Source: Patagioenas fasciata (taxonomy: Eukaryota > Chordata > Aves > Columbiformes > Columbidae). From it: a DNA stretch of 64,000 nt. The stretch lies in the NCBI RefSeq assembly GCF_037038585.1, contig NC_092520.1:64603501-64667500 (forward strand), in the 5' to 3' direction. Below the pieces are notes generated by a model that made no database searches, was not told the origin of the DNA, and saw only the letters and a program-made list of their open reading frames with translations. Shown here in pieces: positions 51,734 to 62,826 of this stretch (position 1 is the stretch's first letter; every line of letters begins with the position of its first letter). A program made the position numbers and the translations under genes.

Positions 51734-51983
51734 GCCTGTACCTGTTCACGAAGCAAACTTTCAAGATTCTTCTCCCCCTGATAACTGTTCACGCCAGAGT
51801 CTGTATTTATGAGCTCCAAAGGCAAACTTTCAGGGGAGGCCTGTACCTGTTCACAAAAGCAAACTTTCAAGTGTTACCTCCCTGATAACTGTTTGCTCTG
51901 GAGTCCATATTTTAGAGCTCCAGAAGCAAACTTTCAGGCAAGGCCTGATAACTGTATCCAGGGCAGACTTTCAGGAGACAAAA
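51734..51983. repeat. Minisatellite, 105-bp unit, about 2.4 copies
   Basis: GCCTGTACCTGTTCAC begins at 51,734 and again at 51,839, and GCCTGATAACTG begins a shortened third unit at 51,943. Within each full unit the same landmarks recur in order: AAGCAAACTTTCAAG, CCTGATAACTGTT, GAGTC, GAGCTCCA and AAACTTTCAGG. The first two units match at most positions; the third keeps only about 40 bp. Such a repeat could be the duplicated enhancer part of an LTR; see the next entry. Confidence 0.88.
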
Positions 51984-52286
51984 TTCTCAGGAAAAAAAAA
52001 AAATAATGAATGGAGTAGAATAGCAGGAGGGCTGGCTCAAGCTGGCTACCTGCACAGAGGTCCCCCCAGCATAGGAAACCATAGACCTTTATATCTTTAC
52101 AAACCATTCATACCATGGTTCAGTCCGATAGCAATATTTCACTTTGGGGTCTTCTTGCTTCTCATCGGACCTTTTTCTCTGATTCCGCATGGGCCTTTGT
52201 TTCGTTCAGCTGTAGACATTGTTTATGGTCCATAGCCTTGCAGGTACTGTTTTGTCTGAATAAATCCTTTTTTTTTTTTTTTTTTT

Positions 52287-52430
52287 CAGCAAAGTGAGAA
52301 ATAGGCCCCATTTTGCAGATGTCTGTAATGTCTCTGCATTAGCCTTGGATTGTTACTTTTCCCAGTCAGTTCTATTTTTCCCAGCAAAGTGCAAAATAGA
52401 CCTTATCTTGCAAGTGTTCAGTGTAGTTTG
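52287..52430. repeat. Imperfect 95-bp direct repeat
   Basis: CAGCAAAGTGAGAAATAGGC at 52,287 returns as CAGCAAAGTGCAAAATAGAC at 52,382. The match continues at lower identity (CCCATTTTGCAGATGT versus CTTATCTTGCAAGTGT). It starts directly after the 19-base T run at 52,268-52,286. Confidence 0.7.
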
Positions 52431-53292
52431 TAGTTGCTTTTGGTAAATACGAGCAGAACTTTACAGTGTAAGATTTCAGCAAATCCAGCTTACTAAGTAA
52501 CATGAAGCAGAGAGTGTATTAAAAATCATACAACCTTATACTTCCAGATGATTCATTATATTCAGTATGCATTTACTTAAGCTAAATGATTGACATGAAG
52601 TTTAAATTGGGCTCATCCACTGAGCTGTGAATAGTAAAACTATCACCATACATCCAGCTTATTTGCCAGAGAGAGCTCATAGTAGGCTCACTCAGGCTGT
52701 CATATTTATAGAATAAAGTGGTTGACTCACAGTCAAATTGCATACAGTGGGAAAGGTCTGCACGAGACTCCTTGCACCCACAACTCATCAGCGTTCAGTT
52801 GCCATTCTGCTTCCTTGTGGGTTTCCTAAGAGGAGTTCTTGGCCTGGCTACAGCTCAGGCCTTTCCCTCCTCTGGAGCCTGGACCAAACTGCTGCTGGTT
52901 TGGAAGGGGTAGGTCGAGTGCATCTGCCACAAATGGAAGCAAGATAAATAACTGGAGATGTTTTGAAAGTTCAGTTTTTTCAGCTGAAGAGGAGGAGGAC
53001 AGGTGTATGTCTATTGGTATGAAAACACCATCCAAAGTGAAGACAAGTGACATTAGAAGAAGAAAATTTTCTGGGCAATTATAAAGTATATAGTTGAAAA
53101 GTTGTTTATGATTTATTTTAGTTAGTATAATATTATGAGAGACATTTTGCTGTTATTAGTATGTCGTATTCCATGAACGGAGGACCAAGTGAAATATTTG
53201 GGATTTCTTTTAATGCAGTTATTTCACCTTGTGCATTTAACATGAGGCTTTCCAATTTATAGTAAATATAAATATCCACCGATACAGAGACA
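52431..53292. other. Intron 3 stretch, nothing recognised
   Basis: About 860 bp without a recognised exon or repeat. Confidence 0.5.
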
Positions 53293-53361
53293 TCTTCCTT
53301 TCTCCTCTTCCTTCCTTTCCTCCTTCTTCTGTCTTGCTGACTCCTTCTTCTCCTCTTCCTT
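53293..53361. repeat. Pyrimidine tract (CTTCC/TTCTCC-rich)
   Basis: A 38-base pure pyrimidine run at about 53,293-53,330 is followed, after GTCTTGCTGA, by a second run at 53,341-53,361. The minus strand is correspondingly purine-only, so its translation gives an arginine/lysine-rich nonsense peptide. Mixed C/T tracts of this kind can adopt triplex (H-DNA) structures. Confidence 0.85.
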
Positions 53362-56300
53362 GACCCAGCCAAAAGTAGTTCCCACTGGATTAGTGAGTTT
53401 GAAGATTCAGAGCCAACTGAGCATCAAACATAGCAGAAATAACTGGTGGGGCTCCATGGCTGAGAGTAGAGAGGAGCCTGTGTGAGAAGGGAACAGGACT
53501 TGTCCCTTTTGCTGGGAAGAAAGTGTTATATCATCTCACTCTGCCATGAAACCATCATCTAAGTGCTGTCAGTGAGTTGAATGCCTGAAGTGAGATAGTA
53601 CAAATTTCCCCACAAAATATGAAGTTCAGGGACTCAAAGACAAAAACAGATGCTCTCACTGTGTGAATTACCAAAGGAAATGTGGGGGATGTTTCAGGTC
53701 TTCTCCTCCTCATTCCTTATGGATCAGCATTTCATATCACTTATCTATAGGTCTGTGTTTTCAGGTTTTACCAGTGCAGACTCAGCAGCTAGTCATGCAA
53801 ATATTTATATGTAAGTATTATAATACAGAAATGTACTATGATATTATAACCATATAATAAATAACGTGTAACCTATGTTCACCTATATATATATGTATTT
53901 ACAGCTGACATGCTGGCAAATACCTAGCATACTGCCAAAATTGTCTGTGCCACTGACACTATGTCTTTATTGTGCAAAGTGCTTTTGCACTCTTTATAGA
54001 TGTGTCTGCCAGGACGGTTTAGCTAATAAAGCTGTAATGGGAAGTACAGGCAAGGCTGGAGTAATCTTTCCATTCCATCATCAGGGCTGTGTCTGTCTGA
54101 CATACCTAGAGAGATGCCACTAAGTTCATGCAGCTGTAGCCCAGCACAGTAGTTCTTTCCTTCTCATACAGCCCTATGCTGGTGTGTTGGTTGACCTGTC
54201 CCAGGTCTGACCCACCCCAGTTTCCCCAGCCTGTGATCCAACACAGCATTGGCTCAGTCTCAGATAAGAAACCACCGTGTTTTTTTCACTGTTATCATTG
54301 ATAGAAAGAAATGGAAAAAGGGAGAGACTTTGGCTTCTATTTGGAGAGATTTCTTGGCAACCGGAGTGGCTTCAGTTTGCTTTTGGAAGCTTAAATTCTA
54401 TACAAGCAGAAATGAGATACATACATACATATATATGTATGAAAATATGCATGCACCAGCACAGCTTATTTTTGATACTCCAGTCTTTGAAGGCTGGCGT
54501 TGTTCTTTTGAGTCAGAGATTAGAGCTACCAATTCAGTTGAAGTCCTTTATCTTATTAAGTGGAAGCCCTTTGGCATGTGGTTTCTTTAAGATCTGTGCT
54601 TGGAAACAGTACACAGAATTAAGTGCATAATAGGACACTTTTTAACTGCCAGGTTGTTTTCTTATCCTGTTTACTGTCACACAGCCGAAAACACAAGTAA
54701 ACCCTATGACCCATGAAATGTGATTGTGGAACAATAAAAAAATCGATTACTCTCCCTAGCAAGCAGGATCAGGGGATAAAATGTCTCGGTAAGGAATGTA
54801 GGATAAGTGCTCATGTGTGGGGGGCAGAAGGTGAGGCGGGGTGCACCCTGTGAAGAGCACAGGCCTGTTGTTGAAGAATGAGATCAAATTATACAGATGA
54901 GTATCCCTGTTGGCTAGATACAATCTTCCAGACTCTGCAGGTAAAACTTCACTTCACGAAAGCTTATAAATTAATTGTAATGCATTTCTGATAAGGAGTT
55001 TGTGTGCCTTGAGAAACCAATGCAGTCAGTGTAACGTGAAAGAGGATTTGTAAAGACACTAATGGACTTTGACATAAAAAAAGTTCCTGCTGCTGAAACA
55101 GTGTCAACTGTAGTAGTCCGATCTATGTCAATTACACTATTTGTACCAGGAAGCATAAACTTTTATGGTATGCTATTTATTTCTAGTTTATTGTTCTCAT
55201 ACTGCTCTGAACAGCCACCTCTGTTTAAGTGATGAAATTAGCTTGTTCCATTTTAATCAATAAAAGAGCATCCATGAAAGGAAGTATGTGATGGATTTCT
55301 ATAAAGTCAGCACTGCTGATCAGTGAATCTAAGTTTATGTTTCACTTTTGTCTCTTTTCCTTTTAATGCTGTGTTTGGTTTTTGGTTCTTGACTATTTTA
55401 TATCCTGAAATCTGTAATAGTTTTTAATCATTCTTAGATAATGCTTTTGTTGGTGTTTGCAAGTGGGAATTATTACCAGATTGAAGTACCTACTGAACTA
55501 AGGCTTGTTGAGGCTCTTTCCAAAACCATTAGCATTTCTGCAGCTGTGAAATTCAGATGATTTTTTTTTTTAATTTTATGTGTAATATCACTTTGTCTTC
55601 ATCAAACCCCAGGCATCCTTCTCACCTTCCACATTACTCCTCTCACTCCCTTGCAAGTCCCAGGCAAATGACTGAAGGGAAGTCCTGAAGCAGAGAAGAG
55701 AAAGCACAAAATAGAACAGCCAACATCAAGCGGATGAAAGCAGTATTGACAAGATGTTTTAGCAGCACAGATACTTCCTCAATGAGGCTCCCTCTATAGC
55801 CAGTGGAAAAAAAGACAGATACCATCAGAACATAATTCATCCCATTCTACAGTAGCTGTAGAAGTTATCTTGAAGTGTCTGGCTCTCTGTTTACTACAAA
55901 GGAGCGCAGACAGCTGAGACAAATACTTTTATTTTAAGTAGCTGGAATTATTAATGATGAAATCTACCCCTTAGGAGAATTTTCTTAGCAGATTCACCAC
56001 ATTGAAAACACCGTGCTTGGTAGCACCTGGCAGCCTGGATGAGAAATACTGCTTCACTTTGGAGGGAGAACTGCAGCATTCTCCTTTCAGAAACACATAC
56101 TAAGGCTTCACACCCTGTTGTGCTACTGAGCAGAGCATGGCTGATTCCCAAATACAGGCCAATCTGTCTAGCGAAGGCATGCTGTTCCCCATTTTGGTAT
56201 CCCCCAATCTATACTTATATCTGCATGAATGAATCAAGTCATGAAGATATAATACCAAATGCTCCAATAATTTTGGTCTCAAAAGTCATCTGGAATCAGT

Positions 56301-59300
56301 TAATGTGATTTCACATAAAAAACAGCAACACACCCCTATGAAATAAAAACCTAAAACCCATACAGATGTAAAGAGATGAAAATGAATGAAAAAGTACATC
56401 GCCAAAAGGCAGCTCTTAAACAAAGTAATAATTTGGGGGTGCCAGCTCTCATTCTGAAAGTGGCATTGGACTAGGGAGACAAGGACTTGCAAAACCAGGA
56501 GAAGATGGCCAGAACAACATCGGCTGTAAAAGCACACAATATCTGGAATTGCCTTGGGAAGCCCCAGGGCTCCTCTACCTACTAGTAAGAAGCTGGAACA
56601 GGGGGAAGGGGCTTGAGCATATACTCAGCGCCCTATTTAATGGGCTGAAAGAAAAATAGACCAGCTATTTAAACAAATGTCTTTAAAAGCAGCTAAAAGA
56701 TGCAGCTGCCCAGACTAGAGAGGGTCAGTGTATCAGCTCAGATTAGGGGCAAGATATAGCATTGATGTTTGAAAGAGCTGAATGAAGCTGAGATGTGCTG
56801 CTGCTAGAAGGAAATCAGTAACTGTGGTAATGGTTACTGGGATATTAAGAGGGGTTCTCAGATGCCATGAGGGCTTAAAAGAGCACCAATAATAAATCTA
56901 ACCCTGCCCCATAATTTTTTTTTTTTTGTAAGGCTTTTTTTTTTTTAGCTTGGCTTCTGTTTCTCATCCTGGAAAATGTGAACCAAGTACAATTCAGTCT
57001 TTTGTCCAACATTGTTTTAGTAACATCTGCTGGACTCAAGTGGCTGGAACTCTAAGACTCTCCCAAACTCCAAGGAGAACTGATAGTGCATTGTCAGTGT
57101 TGACATTTTTCACTGAGTCAAGACAAGCATTTATTCATCAGTGAATGAATTATCTTGAATTTCATATGTATTCATTTACACATACATCAAATTAATTCTC
57201 TGATTGCAATGTAATGATGACTCCAGTTTTGAAGTCTAAGTGTACAGAAATGGCTTGATATAGGTTTTTAAATTCAGTAGATTAGTCACTCTAGTAAAGA
57301 TTTGCTTGTAAAACAATTTGAAATAATTTCCTGGGTGTTTTATGTAGGGTATTGTAGCTGATATTAGATTATAAGAGAAGAAAGAATATATTAATCAGGT
57401 AACCCTTCTCAATAACTTTGTTTTATGTTTCATAATGACTATTGATTTAATTCCTGCTGTTTTTTCATTACTTGAAGATAAAAATACAGGAAGATTCATC
57501 TTTGTTTCATATAGCATTTTTCACAGAAACGGAATCTTCAAATGCTTTATTAGGCTAGAATAAAAGACAAACTAAATTACAGAAGGTCTAGTGCAAAGTG
57601 GATTGGTATAAATTAAGGATTAATGCTCATGAGAGTGTTTCTAGAGGGTGAAATCAGCTGAGAGACCTAGACTAGGGAGCTATCAGTTAACATAAAAGCG
57701 AGGTTTTTGTTTGGACAGTACAATGTTAAGGCAAAATGTTTCCCTGCCACTTATTGTTAGATGCCTGAAGTTGCAAAAGTTAAGCTGCTGCACGCAACCC
57801 CTGTGAGAAGGGCACAGCTGCTGCTGGCTGGCAAATACAAATTTGCGGGGAAGGAGGCCAGGAGAGATGCTCCGTGCATGAGTGCCTGGGAAAGCCTTCT
57901 GAGGGGTTTAATGAGGGAACTAAGGGTCAGATTTGAGCCACGGGCTTTCACGCCCTAAAGAGAAATGGCCAGCAAAGGTGGCTGTGTGAGCCACCTCCTG
58001 TTGTGGCACCCAGCAGGGCTGTCACACAACCCCGGGCCTGTGTCATTGTGGTCAGGTGCTCATTTCCCCCATCTCCGTAACTGTCACTGCAAATGCTGCA
58101 AGTAAAGTTCCCAATAACCCAAGAAGTCTGTTTACCTGACCACTAAATAAACAGTCCCTGTCCTAAAGATCTCCATGTGTGCCTGGAGAAGCTGGAATAA
58201 GCAGACTCAGATGCCTGTATTCCCTTTCTTGTCCTACTCAACTGTGCTGCATCAGCCCTTCTGGGCTGGGCGAAGAACTGCGATCATTAAGTCACCCTGT
58301 TGCACATTTCCCGTCTGTGGGCACTTCTGTGGTCCCTTGCCCTTGTAAGGAGCCTAACTGATGAATGAATAACCTGCAGAAGCGGAGCATCAACACCACT
58401 GGAAGTGAAAAAAAAAAATAAGCAATATACATTAACTATGCCTACATATCATAAATTAACTGTGAGCATCTAAGGCGTAATAAAAGATATCACTCATTCT
58501 GCCTTTCACCATTCTGCCCTTCAGGATGTGGGGCAAGAAAAAAGGAGAAATATTCTGAATGAAAATGCCACCTTTATTTTGAAAATGGATTTTGATCTTG
58601 TTTTTTCTCCTTGGCATAGTAATTGATACCTCTCATGTGTTTTCTGTATTCTTTCTCAGTGTTTATCTAATGAATTCTGCGTTTTTATGCATGTGAGGTT
58701 GCTTACATTTCCCATGGGACCTCTCCCCTGCCTGTGTTACACCAGCTGGCCTTTTCATGTTGCTATTTTTCCTAATTATCCCTGACACGATGCTGGAAAA
58801 CAGCAGACTTTTTTCACAGGCAGTAAAACAAAAGTCTCCTTGACCGCAAACAGCAAAATAACCCCAGTCCTTATAATTTATTCATTACAGCTAAAACCTA
58901 GCTTTTACTTTGCTAATCCCTCGGAGCACAAATTACATGAAACAGGTGAGACAACCTAATAGTTGCTGCCAGCACTTCCACCTCCTTCACTTCTGTCTTG
59001 GCCACATGGTCCCATCCTCTTGCACTGGGTCTAAGACTCATCTCTCCTTACATCTCAATTTCAGATGGCAGCAAGCAGTCACATAGGCTCAGCTCTGTGC
59101 CCTGAGGTGCTATTAACAACAGTGAGAGAGAAGAAAACCTGTATCAAAGCTTTGCGTTGTTGCTGGTAATATTCACCAACACATGACTGGAGTTTTTTAA
59201 TTCAACGGTGATGATACTGTGGAAAGGCTGCAGGTTTCTAACTTGGTCACTTGATATGAACACAAAACTTGATCTAAACACATGACAACATCACATGCAA

Positions 59301-61132
59301 CATCTCTGTCTGAAGGCTTTCCTGGTAATATAGGTATCTGCTACAGGCACTGGCTACGTTATTAGGTGTATTACAGTCAGAATCAAGCATGGGATCCCAG
59401 CCCTGGTCCTTGTCTTCCTGAGCTGTGCCAAAACTAGTGCTCTTACAGCCAAGAGACATTTTGTGTTTATATTTCTTCCCTCCTTCATCTGAGGGCCAGT
59501 CTAGGAAAGAGCTCTTCAGGCTTAGATTGGGCAGCCATTAAAGTCTTTCATCATTATGAATTTGTGTCATTGTAACTAGTGCTATGACTGGAATTGGTGT
59601 TAATGAATAACAGATGTGACATAATCCTGTCTCCTGTGACATGACATGTCTCCAGTAGAGCTTCAATCACAGCAGTGCTATTACTGAAGAACCAGCCTTT
59701 GGAAATAATAGGTTGGCAGGCCATAAATTGTGAAGCACGTTACCTGGTGTAGTGAGAAACCTCCTAATTAGCCCAGCTGTGAAAACCATCGTAGTAGGAG
59801 CCTTGTCTGAGCTTAATTTTCATCACAGCAGCAAAACTTCTGTCCCAAGAGCAGGGGAAAAAAGTGGCCATTGTGGGAGGGGTAAGGGCCGCACAAGAGA
59901 AAATTAACTCACAACTGAAAGTATTTTTATACCATCCCACCTCACAATACAGGCAGGGTTTAGTTGATAGCAGCATCTGAAATGCAGTGCAATGGGTTTA
60001 ATTGTTTTAGCTTTGTGGGCTATTAATCTACAGCCCTACTGAGGTTCCACGGTAACATCCTGGTTGAGACTGTGCATGGGGTGGAAAGTAATTCTCTGTT
60101 ATGGGTTTGTGACATAGTTTTTGTAAACTTCTGCTCTTACATCTCCATCCTCGGCTTGGTGAAAAAATACAGCAGATTTATTTAAGGCTATGCTAAGTTC
60201 TGAGCTTAGAGACATAGGGAAATGAAACCAGTAAAAAGGCCCACAGAATTAAACTGTATTTTGGGGAATGTAATGTTAAGGGCAGCCTACAACAAACCAC
60301 CTCATGCATTTCTTTTCAAAATACATTTGCTTTAACCTGTGTGGGGATAAAAACAGCTTTACAAACATGTGGCATAAGATTTGCACAGCCTTTTGCAAAG
60401 CCGTCACTTGCCAGAGCAAAAGGTATTGGATTACAGTGTTTCTCATTTTACATTTAAGAGGGTAATTGTGATTCTTTCTTTGCCTGGAAAAAAATCCCAG
60501 AGAGGACTGATGAACAGCACAATGCTTGGAGACATTGGAGAGTGTATGATGCAAAGGTAGACCTTTGGCATGAGCAAAGCGAGTCTGTTAGGTACAGTGT
60601 AACTTAGATCTGATACCGAGGTGCTTTTCTGCATGTCTGCTGGCAAACGGTGGCTACACATCTCCTCGTGTCACACAGCGGGGACGTGGTACCAGCAGAG
60701 CATGATTCAGCGCACACGGTTCCTGGAGACCTGAGGGGTGGTGGTTAGCATGGAGCGTGGCTGCAGCCAGGGTGGCCGCATCAGGCTCCCCATTGGGTCT
60801 GGTTTGTAGCCGCCTTTGAGCTCCAAAACCATGCCTGGGAATCATGGGAAACTCTTAGTTACCAAGTTCCTGTGCCAGGTAATTTCTGACATGTGAACAG
60901 CATCTGTGACCAACCTCTGTGGCCATGGGATGTCCCCTGGCACCATTCTCTTCCCTTGGCTTGCTTGCATGAGGGTGACACCGTGCAGCCAGGGATGCTG
61001 TATGCCTGCTGCAGGGCAAGACAGGTGAATTCTGCAGTAAAAGGCAGCGTGCAGGAATTTAGTGGTCCAGCCTTTCACTAGTTTTGCATTCTTGAGTGCT
61101 TCCATGTTTATGTGACACGACTGAAGATAGAT
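53362..61132. other. Intron 3 stretch, nothing recognised
   Basis: About 7.8 kb of mostly AT-rich sequence. It holds short TATA and ATACAT microsatellites (about 53,885 and 54,420), T runs near 56,920-56,948 and an A run near 58,410. I saw no exon 4, no CR1 and no LTR. Confidence 0.45.
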
Positions 61133-61335
61133 CATAGAATTGCTTTGATTGGAAAAGACCTTTAAGGTCATCAAGTCCAACCATTAACCTAGCACTGTCA
61201 AGTCACTAAACCTATCACTAAACCACATCCCTAAGAACCTCTTCTACATGTCTTTCACCTTCAGGGATAGTGACTAAACCAGTTCCCTGGGCAGCCTGTT
61301 CCAATGCTCGACAACCTTTTCAGTAAAGATAACAG
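61133..61335 (-). mobile_element. CR1 LINE 3' end, minus strand, intron 3
   Basis: The plus strand reads CATAGAATTGCTTTGATTGG, AAAAGACCTTTAAGGTCATC and AAGTCCAACCATTAACCTAG. ACTAAACCACATCCCTAAGA and CCCTGGGCAGCCTGTTCCAA follow. This is antisense CR1 3' sequence of the same subfamily as the copy at 15.2 kb. It is truncated at its 5' side near 61.33 kb and is non-coding. Confidence 0.93.
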
Positions 61336-62724
61336 CTATTCAGTTAACACTATATGCAAAAGCCCCTCATTCTAAGTGCTATTTTGTACTCTCTTTTGCT
61401 AAAACACCACTGTTAAACAACTGGCTTTTGGTTTTGTTTGTTAGGCCCACATAGTGCAGTTTTCACTGTTCAATAATTGGCTTCATGGTTCCCTTGTACA
61501 TAACCAATTTATTGTAATCTGTACCAGAACCAGGAGTAAATTTGTTCTGATAATAACAGCTGTAGAGAAACCTGGTTGCCAATCAATAGGACAGCAAGAA
61601 CAAAACTATTTCTTGAATTACTGTTAAAATATGTTGTTATAAATAATGAATAGTCTTCCTGACAAAACAGACTGCTATTGAAAATGGAGATGAGATGATG
61701 TGATGGATCAGTACTTATTTTTTAAAGTGCTGTTTCTTTAACCTATCAACAAAAATTCCCTATGTTTAAATGAACTGTGCTGCTTTTCTTTCTTGGCCGT
61801 GCTAGGCTCATGAACTCATAACTCCAGCAATCACCTACCACTCAGGAAAATTAGCTTTTGAATTTACAACAGCTCTTCATTTGGCTGTCTTGGCTGCAAT
61901 TTTTAGGAGTAATTAGTTTCGTACTTTGTTTGTGCATTTCTCACATTCTCAATATGCAACGGGAGGCTTGAGAAAGAATATAAATCTGTAATTTCATTTT
62001 AAGGATTTCTTTGTGTTGTTCTTGTATTATTACTTTTTTTATCATTCTAATACATTTGGAAGTCAATTTAAGTAATAAGAAGCCCTGGGTGTCTCATTTT
62101 GCCACTTCAGCATTGTAATAAATATTATGTCAGTCAAGAAATGGTACTCTTCATTTCAAAGGGAACACTCACTGAAGTAGTTGCTAGTAGGCATGGATAA
62201 GAACAGCAGACGCTGGCTGACAGCCGTTGACTTGCACACAACTCCTTGAATGGGTAGATGTTCACCAACATAACTGAGGAGTGCAGAGCCAACTCCATTT
62301 CTCCTGCCTATGCTACAATTTACTGTGCACCTTTATATGTGGTCTCCTATAGCTATATGGTGAAACTAAAAGGCCAGAATACTCATTAGGTGATTTAAGC
62401 TATCTCCATGAATGGAAAATGTTGGTTTGGGGGTTGTAGGTCATCAATAAGTTGCTCATGTGTGAAATGAAAAGCCACCTTGAGGTCAGCTTCCAGTAAT
62501 TTCATCCTGAGCTCAGGCAATTTGGAAACACCTGGCTAAGCCCACTAATTATTTGATTGACTGCTATAACTTGGAAAACAAGATAGAGATACCAGACAAT
62601 AATTACTTAATCTGAACTTTTAAACACTGCTTCTTTTTCAAATAAAGAGATCAGGGGCTGCAGTAAATGCAGCTGCTGCAGGGCAGCATGGCCCACGGGT
62701 CTGCCGTGATAACAGCTGTCTATG
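61336..62724. other. Intron 3 stretch, nothing recognised
   Basis: About 1.4 kb of AT-rich sequence without a recognised exon or repeat. Confidence 0.5.
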
Positions 62725-62826
62725 AGGAGCCCACAGCTTTCTTGATGAGATGCATGCCAAGATCTTCGGACAACCAGGAGCCCACAGCTTTCTTGATGAG
62801 ATGCGTGCCAAGATCTTTGGACAACC
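62725..62826. repeat. 51-bp tandem duplication, two copies
   Basis: The unit starting AGGAGCCCACAGCTTTCTTG at 62,725 is repeated at once at 62,776, with two differences in 51 bp (ATGC/GTGC and TTCGG/TTTGG). The unit length is a multiple of three, so it looks like a repeated peptide in translation, but there is no other sign of coding. The duplication is young. Confidence 0.95.

Larger units (their letters stand above)
51734..52430. mobile_element. Possible LTR-like element, orientation unclear
   Basis: The block combines the 105-bp tandem repeats, a TATA-like CCTTTATATC at 52,086-52,095, a polyadenylation-type AATAAA at 52,259-52,264 and a 19-base T run. A second imperfect duplication follows: CAGCAAAGTG at 52,287 and 52,382, period 95 bp. 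This order resembles U3 enhancer repeats, promoter and R/U5 of a retroviral LTR on the plus strand. However, I could not define TG...CA ends, a target duplication or internal genes. It may instead be unrelated tandem repeats. Confidence 0.3.

Noticed and set aside
56938-56965. T-rich tract followed by AGCTTGGCTTCTG, resembling the start of exon 3
   Set aside because: The following translation does not continue with TMEM255B sequence; only six bases after the AG match.
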